The position numbers and the translations under genes were made by a program. A DNA stretch of 64,000 nucleotides from Atrina japonica (lineage: Eukaryota; Mollusca; Bivalvia; Pterioida; Pinnidae), in the NCBI GenBank assembly GCA_030159075.1, contig BROG01000243.1, positions 412,001 to 476,000 on the forward strand. The letters are read 5' to 3'. The notes beneath the pieces were generated by a model. That model searched no databases, had not been told where the DNA came from, and was given only the letters and a program-made list of their open reading frames with translations. Below are positions 43,301 to 52,674 of this stretch, in pieces; the first letter of the stretch is position 1, and each line of letters begins with the position of its first letter.

Positions 43301-46300
43301 GTGCTCTACACAGAAATCGGAAAACAAAAGGAGTAGGACCATGATGGGTGAAAAATGGCCCTGTGTCAGAATCAAATGATTTTACTTTTAAAATGCAGAG
43401 TGCTCAACCACATTTTGAAACTTGATGTACATTTTTAAAGAAAACATTTTTATACCATCATTTTGGGGCTAAAACATGAAAATTTGACAAAAATCACATA
43501 TTTCTGGAAATTATTTTTAAAAATTATCTGTCCAGATATACATTCAATCAAGTGACACATTTGTATTTATCTAAGTTCATTCCATATCTAAAAAAAATAA
43601 AAGTTCCAAAAAAGCTGGTTTTAAAGGTTATTTTGGGGGTAAAAACAGTGAAAAAATGATTGAAAATCACAGATTTTGGGGAATTATTTATTAAAATTAT
43701 CTGATCCCATCAAATGATACATATAGCTATATGTAGGGTCATTTAATATCTCAAAAATTAAAAGTTCCAAAAAAATGGTTTTACAAGGTTATAAAAACAG
43801 TGAAAAATGATTGAAAATCACAGATTTTGGGGAATTATTTATTAAAATTATCTGTTTTGATATATGTCCCATCAAATGACACATATGGCTATATGTAGGG
43901 TCATTTAATATCTCAAAAAAGATAAAAGTTCTAAAAAAATGGTTTTACAAGGTTATTTTGGGGTAAAAACAGTGAAAAATGATTGAAAATCACAGATTTT
44001 TGGGAATTATTTATTAAAATTTATCTGTTTTGATATATGTCCCATCAAATGATATAGGGTCATTTAATATCGAACAAAACATTAAAAATTGTTTTATTTG
44101 GTTATTGTTGGGTACAAAACAGTGAAAAATAATTGAAAATCACAGATTTTTGGGAATTACTTATTAAAATTATCCATTCAAATATGTATACGATTAACAT
44201 TTTGTCTTCAGTAGGGTCATTTCATATCACAAATACTGAATAGTTTCAACAGATGGTTTTAGGTAAAAACTGTGTAAAATGATTGGAAATCACAGATTTG
44301 GGGGATTTTTTTAAAACATTGTATATTGTGATATTTGTGCAGTCAAATAGCCCATAATTATGTCTTTACGTGCGGTCATTCCATATTACAAACAATTGGA
44401 AAGTTCCAATAAATGGTTATTTGGGTGTAAAACCTTCTGATTTATTTATTGGTGTGATGAAATTGATTCTAGTCTCAAATGTTGGTTATTCTCTGTCATG
44501 TTCTAATGACACATTCGAAAAAAAAAATTCTTATGTATAGTGAATTATTTGGGTGAAGAAAAAAAAATACTTGAAAGGTATACAGAAACCACATATTTAT
44601 TGAAATGATATACGAAAGTCATCTCTTGTAAATTATTTTCGTATTAGATATTAGAAGAATATTTTTTAAATTCTTAAACATGGATAGCCAGGGCGATTTT
44701 TAATGGAAATGACAATATTTCTTGGATGAATGAAATTAATAAGCTTACATCCCACCAGCATTACTATCAAGGTCAACAGGGAAAGGTACAGCACAGGGGG
44801 GAATTATAAGGCTAAGACAGGATTTTTGGTTTTTACTTGCCCTGTATCCAATATATGCTGGGTATCCATGTCTAAGAAATAATTAAGGTAGGGGAGACCA
44901 GAAGCAGGAAAATTATCGCATTTTATATCTACACCTCTTCATTTTGAATTTTTTTTTTTCATGGAATTCCTAAAATTATTATTTTCAACAGAATCTGTGG
45001 AAATAATTAATCCATCCGAGTAATAAAGAAAGAAAGAAATGCATTAAATAATATAATTTAAATATTATAAACTATAAATACGGATGTCGTTTAGTGAGGC
45101 AGATAAAAGTGAGCAGAAAATCACAGCATTAACATATAGTAGGTATCATATAAACATTTTGTTATGCGTGCTATATCTTTTTACTTTTACTATCAAATTA
45201 AAATATTGGAATAAAGAAAAAAAAACTGTTGAATTTGAAACCAGTCATGGACTCATTATTCTTGTGTATTTTCAAGTCTCAATTTATTATGATGATCCTC
45301 TGTGTTTCAAGTTTACGTAAGCATTCATTTTCACTTCATAGAACCTAATGCAGATACCATAGAATGATGTCTCATGATATTTTTTAAAAAATATTTTTTG
45401 TTTTCAATTGAAAAAGAAGACAGAAATTGTAAAACAAGATATTTTCATATAGGCTTATTTACTTTGTTCTTGAGTTACAATATGGCAAATCGTCCGAGTT
45501 AAAAAAAAAAATATCATTTTTGAAAATATTATACTGTATTGTGAGCAGGGAAATAAATATTTTAATAATTGAACCGAAAAAAAAGTTGGTCAAAATTCAG
45601 ATCTGAATCCTGGACCCCTGACTCTAAAGTCCACGACCAAACCGCTGCGCCATTGTGAATTATATGACATGAGCTCCTAAATATTGCATAGTAGGCTAGA
45701 TCAGGATCATGTTTAGACGATGCCGTTCGATGGTTTCCAATAATTTCTGTATTTTATTTTCAATATTCATACAATGTTTTAATTGATTGGCCTGTATTGT
45801 GTACGATCTTTACATTGAATATGTCTATTGAGTCGGATATCTGCCTCCTCTGATCACTAGCCTGCAACTGCAGTACTAGTAGCCAAGATACTACAAATTC
45901 TAACCAGTAACCTACTCACGAGGCAAACACAGTAGATGTACTTTGCTAAATATGGCTAGATCTGTCTATTATAAAAAATGTTATTTTATAGTGTGTGTTA
46001 AAACAAACTAAGACAATAAAATTAAATGTTTTAGAGGGTGCCGATGCGATACGTCCAACTGATTTATGACGTTGCAGACGATAGTGTAGGATTCTAAAAT
46101 AGGTTGAGTCCCAGAAAAACATCTCAATCTAGATTGTGTATTCAGAAAAAAAAAAGATAATAAACCAAACTCCTAATTTTTCTTTGTTCTCATTCAAATT
46201 TCATGTAGATATTTTTTTAAGTAAATATTGTTCACTGAACGATTGATTTGTTCGTTTACATATGTAAAATAGCTAATTCCGGATTGCTCCTTGGTTTAGT

Positions 46301-48251
46301 ATAATGTTAATTTTCATCAACAGCACACTTCTGATCTAAAAATTCTCGCTTGAAAAAAATGTCTTTGCTGATAAGATTTAATGGACTGCAATTACTTTTT
46401 AGATCAGAGGGTGTCTGAAAAACGTGATCAAAGTAGAAAAAAATGGAGATTTCTGCATAAAACTAGTCCGATATCGGTTTTTGTCTATTATAGAATTCAG
46501 CAAGATGACGTTTTGGCGGGAAAATTTTGGCATTGCGATAGTACCAAGCCTTGACTAACCTATGATAACAATTTTATTTCAATTCATTCCACTTTAATTT
46601 TTAAGATATCACAGGGCCTATATCGCTAAACATGGATCTTGTCCTTTATGATGCGTTTTTTGGCGTCTATTTAGACGTTGTCATTTTCATTCATTTCTAT
46701 ATGGTTTCTTTTATTTTCTCCCTTTTTTATTTATTATGATGCATTTATGTTATGTGTTTCGCCTGTAACTAGGTAGAGAAAAGCTTTCCTAAAAGAATTT
46801 TGCTTATATTTAATTTTTTGAATTTTGACAAACCTTTACAGAAAGCAAGTATCCAAGGTCCCCTACCAAGTTTATGTTTTTGCCGAGATCGACTTAGGGG
46901 TAGATCCAGTGCGGGGTAAAACAGGTATCAGACTGGAGGTACCCCTTTGGAAATCTTCTTCTCCAGAACTTCTGCACTGATCGAAAATCTAATTGCTTCA
47001 AAGAGATTTACATGGATTCAATTTCATATTTTTCATATAAATTGGAAAATATTTGACACGTTTTTACGACTTTCCAGACTTTGTCATTTTCATTCATTTT
47101 TAAGTCTGTTCCACTTCAAAAAGTATTATAATAATTGGTAAATTGAGATTTACATATTTATAAGACACCAACACAGTTCAGATGATCGATGTGACCCATG
47201 AACCTCTTGTTTTATTACTGTTTTGCGCTACATTCAACCATATTCTTTAATATATGGTGGCGGCTCTGCGTTTTTAATGATGAAGAGAGAGTCCAATTAC
47301 AATGTATCCAGCCCAGGAAGAGTCCATCAGGCTACGGCAAGTAATCTGGCAAACTTCCTTACAACATCAGCTTAGGTTCGAGTGTTGTTCGAACCCACGC
47401 TGATAAGATGTGAGATGAAACGGCAGTGGATTGTACCAAAAAATGCATGGGATGGATGGTATTAGGCTAGAAGAAATTAATTAAGAACTACCTCTCCCGA
47501 ATATCAGGCTTTTCAAAATAGGAGCAAAAGATCTGAAAATTAATCAGGGGCGGATCCAGGATTCCAGTAAGAGGGGTCCAAACTTCTAGAATATCTACAT
47601 CTGTTGTCTTTGAGTTAACAATAGTTGTAAAACTGATTTTTTTATCATTATTATGGTGGACAATGCAACATTACGATTCACTCATTAATACGTGTATATT
47701 TATATCAATTTGCTTAAATGTATACAATATATATTTTTAATTTAATTAAGTCAGGTGTTGACTTGTCTGTTCGATAGATGTTTACCAATTATGACGAGGA
47801 TTCATTCATTTATTTATCTATTCATCCATTATGTAGCGGTTTATGCATGGCAATGTTTTTTCAATTACACGTTTTTGAACATAATACAAAGTTCTTATTG
47901 TATAAAACATCGATTTTATTACAACACAAAATGTTATTACATTACAATGTATCAAAACTTATATCACTAAGTGTTTATGTGAGGTTTAACGCATCAGTAG
48001 AACAGTTTTTATTTTGTTTTCTTTTCTTTCTACTTTAAACGTTTCACTCAATTTTCATATATCTTACAGGACGAAGAAACTGCATTGGTGAGTCTTTAGC
48101 AAGGATGGAGTTATTCTTCTTTATTGTGACCTTGGTACAAAGATTCGAATTCAAAGCTGAAGACGAAATGTCACTCCCATCTCGGGACGGAGTGTTCGGC
48201 GTGGGATACTCACCAAAACCGTTTAGATTCAGAGCTATTAAGATTACGTGA
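32449..48251 (+). CDS. cytochrome P450, CYP2 clan (4 exons, complete)
   Basis: Join of 32449-32782, 40547-41062, 42330-42770 and 48070-48251 gives 490 residues, a normal microsomal P450 length. It should be an ER-anchored haem-thiolate monooxygenase oxidising small lipophilic substrates with NADPH-P450 reductase; the substrate cannot be read from sequence. Seen in order: N-terminal membrane anchor (2-18), Pro hinge PPGP (25-28), C-helix WREQR (121-125), I-helix AGTETT (297-302), K-helix ETQR (E354, R357), PERF (409-412), haem loop FSIGRRNCIG with Cys435. All three introns are phase 1 with GT-AG ends and every splice keeps the frame. Every hallmark residue is present, so it is probably functional. 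A CYP2U/2J/2C-like vertebrate match is expected; subfamily not assigned. Confidence 0.93.
32967..33122. repeat. (GT)n microsatellites in P450 intron 1
   Basis: GT/GC-G array 32967-33022 and a second GT run 33101-33122. Confidence 0.9.
33460..34410. repeat. tandem duplication of a ~420-bp mariner-like segment
   Basis: Copy 1 about 33460-33876, copy 2 about 33880-34410. Shared: GACAAAAATA-CTCYGTG, AGTACAG-RAATCT-GTT, GTTTCAGCATAACG, GACAAGAGTTGTACTRA. Inside copy 2, TACAGTGAAATCTTGTTC and GTGGCTTCACTGTAATAAG look like inverted mariner-type ends. Copy 2 is interrupted by the MITE at 34191-34363. Confidence 0.7.
34191..34363. mobile_element. MITE with TAGGCGTCGGAA inverted ends
   Basis: ATAGGCGTCGGAACCGGGGG at left, TTCCGACGCCTAT at right, C-rich subterminal runs (TAGCCCCCCCCCC at both sides). 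173 bp. It sits within copy 2 of the surrounding duplication: copy 1 has no such sequence at the matching point. Confidence 0.8.
34360..34935 (-). pseudogene. LINE reverse-transcriptase C-terminal remnant
   Basis: The minus strand reads (high to low coordinate) DLIEKIQRYYLYDDCELGN, WVTKVKDRLCTDGFADTWY, KERVIDSFIQNVLMNF, then ITCKYRLTADKLNIESGRY, RIYNKCYVGCVEDKFHFILV, with CGFYSDIRTKYIKSYY after it. This matches the C-terminal region common in invertebrate LINE polyproteins (R-x-x-x-H/D-x-L-x-I-E-x-G-R-Y, then C..C..EDE.HF..C). A stop near 34765 and loss of the reverse-transcriptase core show it is a dead fragment. Confidence 0.75.
35065..35355 (+). mobile_element. SINE family A, rearranged copy
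   Basis: Starts mid-head (CGCCGCAGGTTCGAGCCTC), then CCTGTCCTTCGTATGAGAC. About 75 bp of foreign sequence (roughly 35171-35250) interrupts before AGAACCCTCACTGCTCAATG. Ends GAGTGAAAGATTCTTGAAG. Confidence 0.75.
35356..35954. other. P450 intron 1, nothing recognised
   Basis: AT-rich. A local repeat TTATTGAATA-AAATATAAA recurs two or three times near 35830-35930. Confidence 0.45.
35955..36170. repeat. dispersed repeat H, copy 2 (inverted)
   Basis: Near-identical reverse complement of 20328-20525 (GGAACTGGTCTTGGCAACAA, GTTGTTTTAGGGCCTCGTTA). Confidence 0.7.
36360..36500. repeat. short dispersed repeat (partner 37150-37250)
   Basis: AAATTTATTCAAAACA, TCAACAACTCRAATACTGTC, ATACTCGTT and CAGTTGATAAATA occur in the same order at both sites. 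Confidence 0.65.
36501..37011. other. P450 intron 1, nothing recognised
   Basis: A C run at 36703-36713. No exon. Confidence 0.45.
37012..37097. repeat. imperfect hairpin
   Basis: CTCCTTCTCAGCCCTCGGT pairs with ACCTCGGGCTGAGAAGGAG across a 14-17 base loop (TCCAGATATCGGGA). Outer TATGACC/GGTCATA extends the symmetry. Confidence 0.8.
37251..38032. other. P450 intron 1, nothing recognised
   Basis: No exon or firm repeat assignment. Confidence 0.45.
38044..38303 (-). mobile_element. SINE family A copy with target duplication
   Basis: Minus-strand element from (CAAA)n tail complement to GAGCCAGGTCGGCTC, with a small deletion where other copies have GGTGACGTCTCC. Flanked by GGATGTAACTG (38033-38043) and GGATGTTACTG (38304-38314). 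Confidence 0.88.
38315..39128. other. P450 intron 1, mostly unassigned
   Basis: Repeat J trace (GAGCTCGAGTATTGAGTGAA, about 38502). No exon. Confidence 0.45.
39136..40086. mobile_element. foldback element with ~365-bp inverted arms and 7-bp target duplication
   Basis: Left arm 39136-39500 (CACAGGGGCTTGCTTCCCGA...) and right arm about 39716-40086 (...TCGGGAAGCAAGCCCCTGTG) are near-perfect reverse complements. I see only a handful of mismatches and two small indels (AAT, TG). TATCAAC lies immediately outside both ends (39129-39135 and 40087-40093), a perfect 7-bp duplication. The spacer encodes a PIF1-helicase fragment. Superfamily uncertain: CACAGGGG ends and a 7-bp duplication loosely suit hAT- or P-like elements. 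No transposase is present, so it is non-autonomous. It lies in P450 intron 1. Each arm holds an ~80-residue open frame (GGCQLGENCF...), which I do not recognise. Confidence 0.85.
39501..39683 (-). pseudogene. PIF1-type helicase N-terminal fragment
   Basis: Minus-strand frame from ATG 39683: MDRNQEKAMKFALAGHNLL at the start, Walker A GMPGTGKT at residues 22-29 and TASTGVAA (motif Ia) at 49-56. This is the ATP-binding start of PIF1/RRM3 superfamily 1 helicases. Homology stops near residue 60, exactly where the spacer meets the left arm. The open frame then runs 16 residues into arm sequence and terminates. The remaining helicase motifs (Walker B, Q-motif partners, motifs III-VI) are absent, so it cannot be an active helicase. 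It is read as a captured fragment. Confidence 0.8.
40224..40304. repeat. (TC)n microsatellite
   Basis: About 40 TC units in P450 intron 1, 243 bp before exon 2. Confidence 0.95.
40547..41062 (+). CDS. P450 exon 2
   Basis: Residues 112-283 plus one base. Acceptor TTTTTTCATTAG|GT. The alternative AG at 40554-40555 would not preserve the frame. Encodes the C-helix W121-xxx-R125 and helices D-G, where substrate-recognition sites vary between P450s. Donor CTCAG|GTTGGT at 41063. Confidence 0.92.
41063..41874. other. P450 intron 2, nothing firm
   Basis: Short tandem duplication ATTCCATTCAGTGAAGTTAA (about 41390-41430). No exon seen. Confidence 0.5.
41875..42005 (-). mobile_element. SINE family F, tRNA-like head
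   Basis: The minus strand gives GGGGGCTCTGTGGCAGAGTGG (A-box) and CAGCACAGGTTCAAGCTCC (B-box), then GGCCGGTGGTCTC. Ends in a (CCCCCA) run at 42003-42022. Confidence 0.75.
42330..42770 (+). CDS. P450 exon 3
   Basis: Residues 284-430 plus one base. Acceptor TTTTTTTTTCAG. Contains the I-helix oxygen-binding AGTETT (297-302), the K-helix ExxR (E354, R357) and PERF (409-412). Breaks just before the haem loop at PFSI. Donor ATAG|GTATGT at 42771. Confidence 0.94.
42900..43050 (-). mobile_element. SINE family F copy
   Basis: GAGACCACCGGTCTTCCGC, CAGCTTAGGTTCCAGCGGGG, TCGAACCTGCGCTGACC, CACTCGGCCACGAAGGCCCC: minus-strand head and body. Confidence 0.7.
43141..43330. repeat. dispersed repeat N, copy 1
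   Basis: AAGATCCCCTACCAAGTTTG, TGAGGATCCAGGATGGG, GTACCCCTCTTTGAAAATC, TCAGAACCGCTGCACGGAT match the copy at 46830-47015 in order. Its other members are unknown. Confidence 0.65.
43440..44330. repeat. tandem array of a 150/172-bp unit in P450 intron 3
   Basis: Anchor AATCACAGATTT occurs at about 43492 (variant), 43665, 43816, 43988, 44138 and 44288: spacings 173, 151, 172, 150, 150. Unit features: ACAGTGAAAAATGATTGAAA, GGGAATTATTTATTAAAATT, ATCTGTTTTGATATATGTCC, TAGGGTCATTTAATATC. The outer units are the most diverged. Confidence 0.9.
44331..45589. other. P450 intron 3, nothing recognised
   Basis: A decayed seventh array unit may persist near 44390-44450. No exon. Confidence 0.45.
45590..45660 (-). 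mobile_element. tRNA-like sequence, probably SINE-derived
   Basis: The minus strand reads CACAATGGCGCAGCGGTTTG (A-box TGGCGCAGCGG) and GGTCCAGGATTCAGATCTGA (weak B-box). The last part does not close a clean acceptor stem, so a functional tRNA is unlikely. Confidence 0.45.
45661..46829. other. P450 intron 3, nothing recognised
   Basis: No gene or matched repeat family. Confidence 0.45.
46830..47015. repeat. dispersed repeat N, copy 2
   Basis: CCAAGGTCCCCTACCAAGTT, TAGATCCAGTGCGGGG, GTACCCCTTTGGAAATC, CCAGAACTTCTGCACTGAT; same orientation as copy 1, 3.7 kb away in the same intron. Confidence 0.65.
47285..47420 (-). mobile_element. SINE family F copy, decayed
   Basis: ACATCAGCTTAGGTTCGAGT, GTTCGAACCCACGCTGATAAG, TTACAATGTATCCAGCCCAGG. 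Confidence 0.6.
47545..47751. other. P450 intron 3, possible transposon end
   Basis: AGGGGCGGATCCAGGATT at 47547 resembles CTCCTGGATCCGCTCCTGAA at 55130 in inverted form, perhaps ends of related elements. Confidence 0.35.
47752..47812 (+). repeat. dispersed repeat B, end fragment
   Basis: GTTGACTTGTCTGTTCGATA then ACCAATTATGACGAGGATTC matches the start of family B. Confidence 0.55.
48070..48251 (+). CDS. P450 exon 4 (terminal)
   Basis: Residues 431-490. Acceptor ATATCTTACAG. Supplies the haem ligand in GRRNCIGESLARMELF (Cys435) and the C-terminal strands (GVFGVGYSPKPFRFRAIKIT). Stop TGA 48249-48251. Confidence 0.93.
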
Positions 48252-48681
48252 TACGTCCATGGTTCAACAGTGAAACAAAGAAGAAAATTGATAGACTAGT
48301 GTTATTGTAATGTAAGGCACCCATAGAGACACAGAACATTTCGTGGATAGTGCTAGTAGTGAGCGCGCACATACGTTTTTCTTATCAATATTATGGAAAT
48401 CTATATCAGGAAGGCACTACTAGGTCTATTATTAAATTTCTCACTTCCATGCATATCAGACTGACCCAAATGTGGGTGTGTCACATTCGAACCACTGAAG
48501 AACAAATTGGCCAACTTATCCATCTTCTTTTTTTAACATTTTAAATCAATATCAAAATCTCCTGAAAGCACTCTGCAACCTGAAGTCTGTACTGACCATG
48601 GTGACTTAACATAACTTAACATAACGTTTTAGAGAGTTCCATTTTCTGTAAGATAGCACTACCGCGACTTAAAAAATGCTT

Positions 48682-48687
48682 TATCGG
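48682..48687 (+). promoter_or_regulatory. candidate poly(A) signal AATAAA
   Basis: First AATAAA seen after the P450 stop, about 430 bp downstream. In AT-rich DNA this could be chance. Confidence 0.3.
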
Positions 48688-49084
48688 CAAAATAAAACTA
48701 TGGCCGACGAAAATATTTACATGTACATATGAAAATGTGTAAAACCTAATTATGTTGCAATTTTCCCGTGTACAAATTTCCCCTACAGTAAGTTTTGTAT
48801 AGTTGAAGAGGGACATAACAAACATATAGCAAGGCAACACTACAGACTATTTACCGTTTTCTCCTTCGATATGCGATTCTTTGTGATACAGTTCACCGAT
48901 TCTTAAATCGTTTTATCTAGCTAATCGAAATATTATCATAAATTTGCTGTTTTGTCAATATATGTTATAAATATAGTATAATGAATTTATATATTGAAAT
49001 ACTTACGCCCTAATTCTTGGCGCGACAAAAGACGGAGTTAGCGAGGTCCTTTTCCATGCCAAGAGCGAGGACGTGAATATTTCA

Positions 49085-49350
49085 ACATATACTTATTTTA
49101 ATCTTATACTAAAGTAATAATTGGCGCTGCTAACACCATTTAAAATTCTAAATTCTTCTGAAGCTAAGATAGCCATCTTTTTACAGTGGTTACTCTTGGG
49201 CGGATTTTGGTTATACGTTTAGATATATTATTTGGCCTTGTCTGATACCACTTTCTCTTTAGAAAAACAATTTAGAATTGTAGCTAAACTGATGAAGTCT
49301 AATTGACAGAATCGATCATTTGAGCATTATAACTTTGGTATTATGTTTAT
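49085..49350 (-). repeat. family D solo copy
   Basis: TCTTATACTAAAGTAATAAT, GAAGCTAAGATAGCCATC, TTATTTGGCCTTGTCTGATAC, GATGAAGTCTAATTGACAG, CATTATAACTTTGGTATTAT. Confidence 0.7.
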
Positions 49351-49351
49351 A

Positions 49352-49356
<5 letters not shown>

Positions 49357-49428
<72 letters not shown>
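49357..49428. repeat. (TA)n microsatellite
   Basis: Directly follows the outer end of a family D copy, as at 2989-3117. Confidence 0.95.
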
Positions 49429-49431
<3 letters not shown>

Positions 49432-49974
49432 ACATTTTATTATATATCTTTATCAATGAAACCATGGTCAGAATTAAAAATATGTTATTTACTTTACAAC
49501 AAATCACTACAAGATCCACAGTTTGCAACCATGTGACATCGTTATAGCAGGTATGAATATAACATAAAAATAGTCCCGGAACCTCAAAACCGGTCTCGAC
49601 CGGGTGTATATGGTACGTTATTGCACCTTTTCATCTAATGTGCAGGAAATGGAAAACGAAAGTAGGTTATATATAAAAAAAAATGTTAAAACATGTTGAG
49701 AACAAAAGATGACAAGATCGGCAAGCCTCGGGTTAGTCATTCAAGAACCTTACACTCGGATTGAGATTCCTTTGCCATACCCTCAAGCTTGGGTTGATTA
49801 TATTAATCTTAATGAGAAAAAAAAGCCTGAAAAGATATCAATTGAAACAGTGTGTCAAGCATAACAATGATACATCGTTCATTAATATCTGAAATGTAAT
49901 CAAAATCAAATCTGTCATTTGTCAACTTGTTTATTTTATTGAAACATATGATATATGAAATATTATTGCAACAT
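49429..49974. other. intergenic, nothing recognised
   Basis: No gene. Confidence 0.45.
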
Positions 49975-50200
49975 GATCGAGTGGTTAGAGCATCGCGCTT
50001 TGAGCCACGAAGTCTCTCTTTTTTTTTTTTTTATCAGCGCAGGTTCGAGCCCCGCTAGAACCTGCGCTGATATTTTATGTGAGAAAGTTTGCTAGTTTAC
50101 TTGTGGAAGGCCGTTGGTCACTTCCCGAATACATTGTAACCGGGTTCACTCCTCCACCACCAAAAACTGGCCGCCACCATTAAAGCTAAATTTTGTTAAA
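49975..50200 (+). mobile_element. SINE family F, most complete copy
   Basis: Head GATCGAGTGGTTAGAGCATC (A-box) with T run, CGCAGGTTCGAGCCCCGC (B-box), then GAAAGTTTGCTAGTTTACTT, GGCCGTTGGTCACTTCCCG, ACATTGTAACCGGGTTC and CTGGCCGCCACCATTAAAGC. Confidence 0.75.
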
Positions 50201-50204
50201 TATT

Positions 50205-50390
50205 ATAAACATACTACCAAAGTTATAATGCTCAAGACGATATCGTTTCTATCAATTAGACTTCATCAGTTGAGCTCCAATTTAAAAGTTATGTGTATTT
50301 TCTAAATAGAAAGTGGTATTATACAAGGCCAAATAATATCTCTAAAAGTATAGCCAAAATCCGTCTAAGAGTAACCACTGTTAACGTGGC
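50205..50390 (+). repeat. family D solo copy
   Basis: ATAAACATACTACCAAAGTT, ACTTCATCAGTTGAGCTCC, AAAATCCGTCTAAGAGTAAC. It directly abuts the SINE F copy, as do D and F/C pieces elsewhere. Confidence 0.7.
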
Positions 50391-51276
50391 GTGAAAAAAA
50401 ACATTTTAAAATACATTTACATTGTATATATTGAAACATATTTTTCATGTGCAACTTTCATATAATAAAACATTTTTCATTTCTCTTATGTTTTCGATCA
50501 GTCATGTGCAACAAATGGACACGTTATTTTACTGTGTATCGCATTTACACGTATACATGGAAACGAAATTTGAAACGATGAATTGATCTTTGTAACACTT
50601 TTGGCCAATAATGCAATGGTGTTTACTGAATAAAAGCAAAGGTCACATTTCATTTAACAATATCAGGGCCTGGCACCATAAAACTTAAGAATTACCTATG
50701 TCTAAAAAACATGTATTCCTGAAATCTGATTGGCTGAGTTCGTTGAGTATGCCAAGTTGAGAATATTCTTAGTCAAGTCTCAAGTTTCATACTGCCGGTT
50801 CCTAGGATAAATGAAGGTCACCCGTCTATTACAGCTTCCTCGAGTGATTCAATCGACAAGTTTGACTTACGTTACGAAATATAATCACGGCGACTCTGCG
50901 TTTAACGTCACGCGGTGATTGTGTCTAATGGAAAACACAAGTAAGAATAACCCAAACTAATTAAAATCCAGTCTCTCAACGCTCCCGTTTTCTGATATGT
51001 CACGTGAGTGATCTAACGAAAGCCGGTTAGAGATTAAGTGTGAGTGACCTTGTATGTGTATCCTATTCCCTGTTCGACTAATAAAAATTTGGTTTCGCCG
51101 GTCTCTCACGCGGCATAACAGAAAACGATAGCGAAGAGAGATCGGTTAGATCAAGAAGGAACATGAGTGGTGAGATGATAAACCGTTGTCTCACAACAGA
51201 TGTTATCAGGAACCAGTCAGATGTTGACCTTCCAATGTCCGACTGAGCAACGAATTTCGTCACACGTGATGATATG
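50391..51276. other. intergenic, nothing recognised
   Basis: No gene. Open frames on the minus strand around 51078-51263 lack recognisable features. Confidence 0.45.
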
Positions 51277-51334
51277 TATCATGTTTCCACTTTTTGATTT
51301 ACCGGGGATTTTACCAAAAAGTGGAAACATGATA
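51277..51334. repeat. 58-bp palindrome (hairpin element)
   Basis: TATCATGTTTCCACTTTTTG ... AAAAAGTGGAAACATGATA around GATTTACCGGGGATTTTACC. Related to the 103-bp palindrome at 53357-53459. Confidence 0.8.
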
Positions 51335-51339
51335 ATTAT

Positions 51340-51424
51340 CATGGCATTTGGTGACGACGTCTCCATATGAGTGAAATATTCTGGAGTGGGAAACAACAAT
51401 AAACAAACAAACAAACAAACAAAC
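51340..51424 (+). mobile_element. SINE family A, 3' end only
   Basis: CATGGCATTTGGTGACGACG, CTCCATATGAGTGAAATATT, GGGAAACAACAATAAACAAA and a (CAAA)n tail. Confidence 0.85.
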
Positions 51425-51689
51425 CAAGATTGCAGATCTACCTAGATCTCATATGCAAAATATTTCTACGTTTATTATTCGCAGATGCAATTTTACCGCA
51501 ATACAATAATTAATAGTTTGCAGTAAATAGACACATTTTGTGGTAGAAAAAAAAGTAAATAGAAATTCGCGCTTAATTGTATAATAAGAAAGATAACTCT
51601 AACAGTGATTAAATCCCATGTTGCGGGTATTTTAGATTATTTCCCCTGGCCTATTCAGAAAAAAAAATTCTATCTATTCCACCTTTCTA

Positions 51690-51830
51690 CATGTATTTGT
51701 ATATGCACACCAGACTGGACCTGACTTTATATTCACAAAACATATAGGAATATAAGAATATCGATATGTCTGTGTATAGCACGTGTTTGTTATTGTACAT
51801 TTACTACAAGTAGGAGAGGTAGAAAAAAAA
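51690..51830 (-). mobile_element. MITE family C fragment
   Basis: The minus strand carries CTTATATTCCTATATGTTTTG, AAGTCAGGTCCAGTCTGGTG, TGCATATACAAATACATG, an internal part of the family. Confidence 0.6.
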
Positions 51831-51867
51831 TCGAATTATTATTTTTTTTTTGGAAAGATTCACATAA

Positions 51868-52115
51868 GATGGCGGGGCGAAGTAACCTTTTGGTTACCAT
51901 ACGGATGTTTCTACTTACTTTTCGGTTATGACAAGGTGCTCGAGAAAAAAACGTTTTATTCCTTACTGGATACTCTCTTATGTATGGTGACAAGTAGGAA
52001 CGATTACTCTAATCAGTGTTATTTTAATGATATGCTTTATTACCTAAAATTTAAACTCGCCCGGGTCAAAAAAGGGTTCACAAGGCTCCGCCTCGCCAGG
52101 TTATATGGATTTTAC
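51868..52115 (+). repeat. repeat G, uninterrupted copy
   Basis: GATGGCGGGGCGAAGTAACC, GGTTATGACAAGGTGCTCG, TACTGGATACTCTC, TTACCTAAAATTTAAACTCG. It lacks the family D insertion seen at 15385-15690. Confidence 0.7.
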
Positions 52116-52604
52116 TGTAACCATACAATACCCCTTTATGGCATTTTCTTACATATCCAAATAAAATCCTGATAGTTATAAATACTTATACATTTATAAA
52201 ATAGCTACATTTACAGAGACGTAGTTCAGACACTTACATCAATACTATAGCATGAGTATGCGCACTGCATGCGGATGGTCCAAAACATAGGCCGAATTTC
52301 TGCACCGAGTTTAAGTTACTTTTCTTGTAACTTAAAAACAGGACAAAAATTTGGCTTATTCTAACCCTAGTAAAAGCAGGTATGTTCATTGTAAAATGGT
52401 CGGTAATCATATTTTATTCTACATTACACAAATGGCTTTGGACACAGTTTCTTCAAACTTAGAACATCCTCTCCCTACATCTATAAATCACAAATGAATA
52501 AATAGATAGACAAGAAAACAAAATGATAAAAGTGGGAAGAATTACATTCACAATCATCTTCTATTTGACATACATGTGTAAACGAAGGCACATATTTTAT
52601 TGGA
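52116..52604. other. intergenic, nothing recognised
   Basis: No gene. Confidence 0.45.
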
Positions 52605-52674
52605 TAATAGGAAATTAACAGGAAGAGTGTATTTTAGTAAACAATGATGATTCATGCTCATCTAGTCCTTTAAT

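Noticed and set aside
43440..44330. CRISPR-like array
   Set aside because: The whole unit repeats with no short repeat/unique spacer structure, and the genome is animal.
51078..51263. Minus-strand 61-residue frame with protein-like composition
   Set aside because: No motif recognised, no neighbouring exon and no splice pattern.
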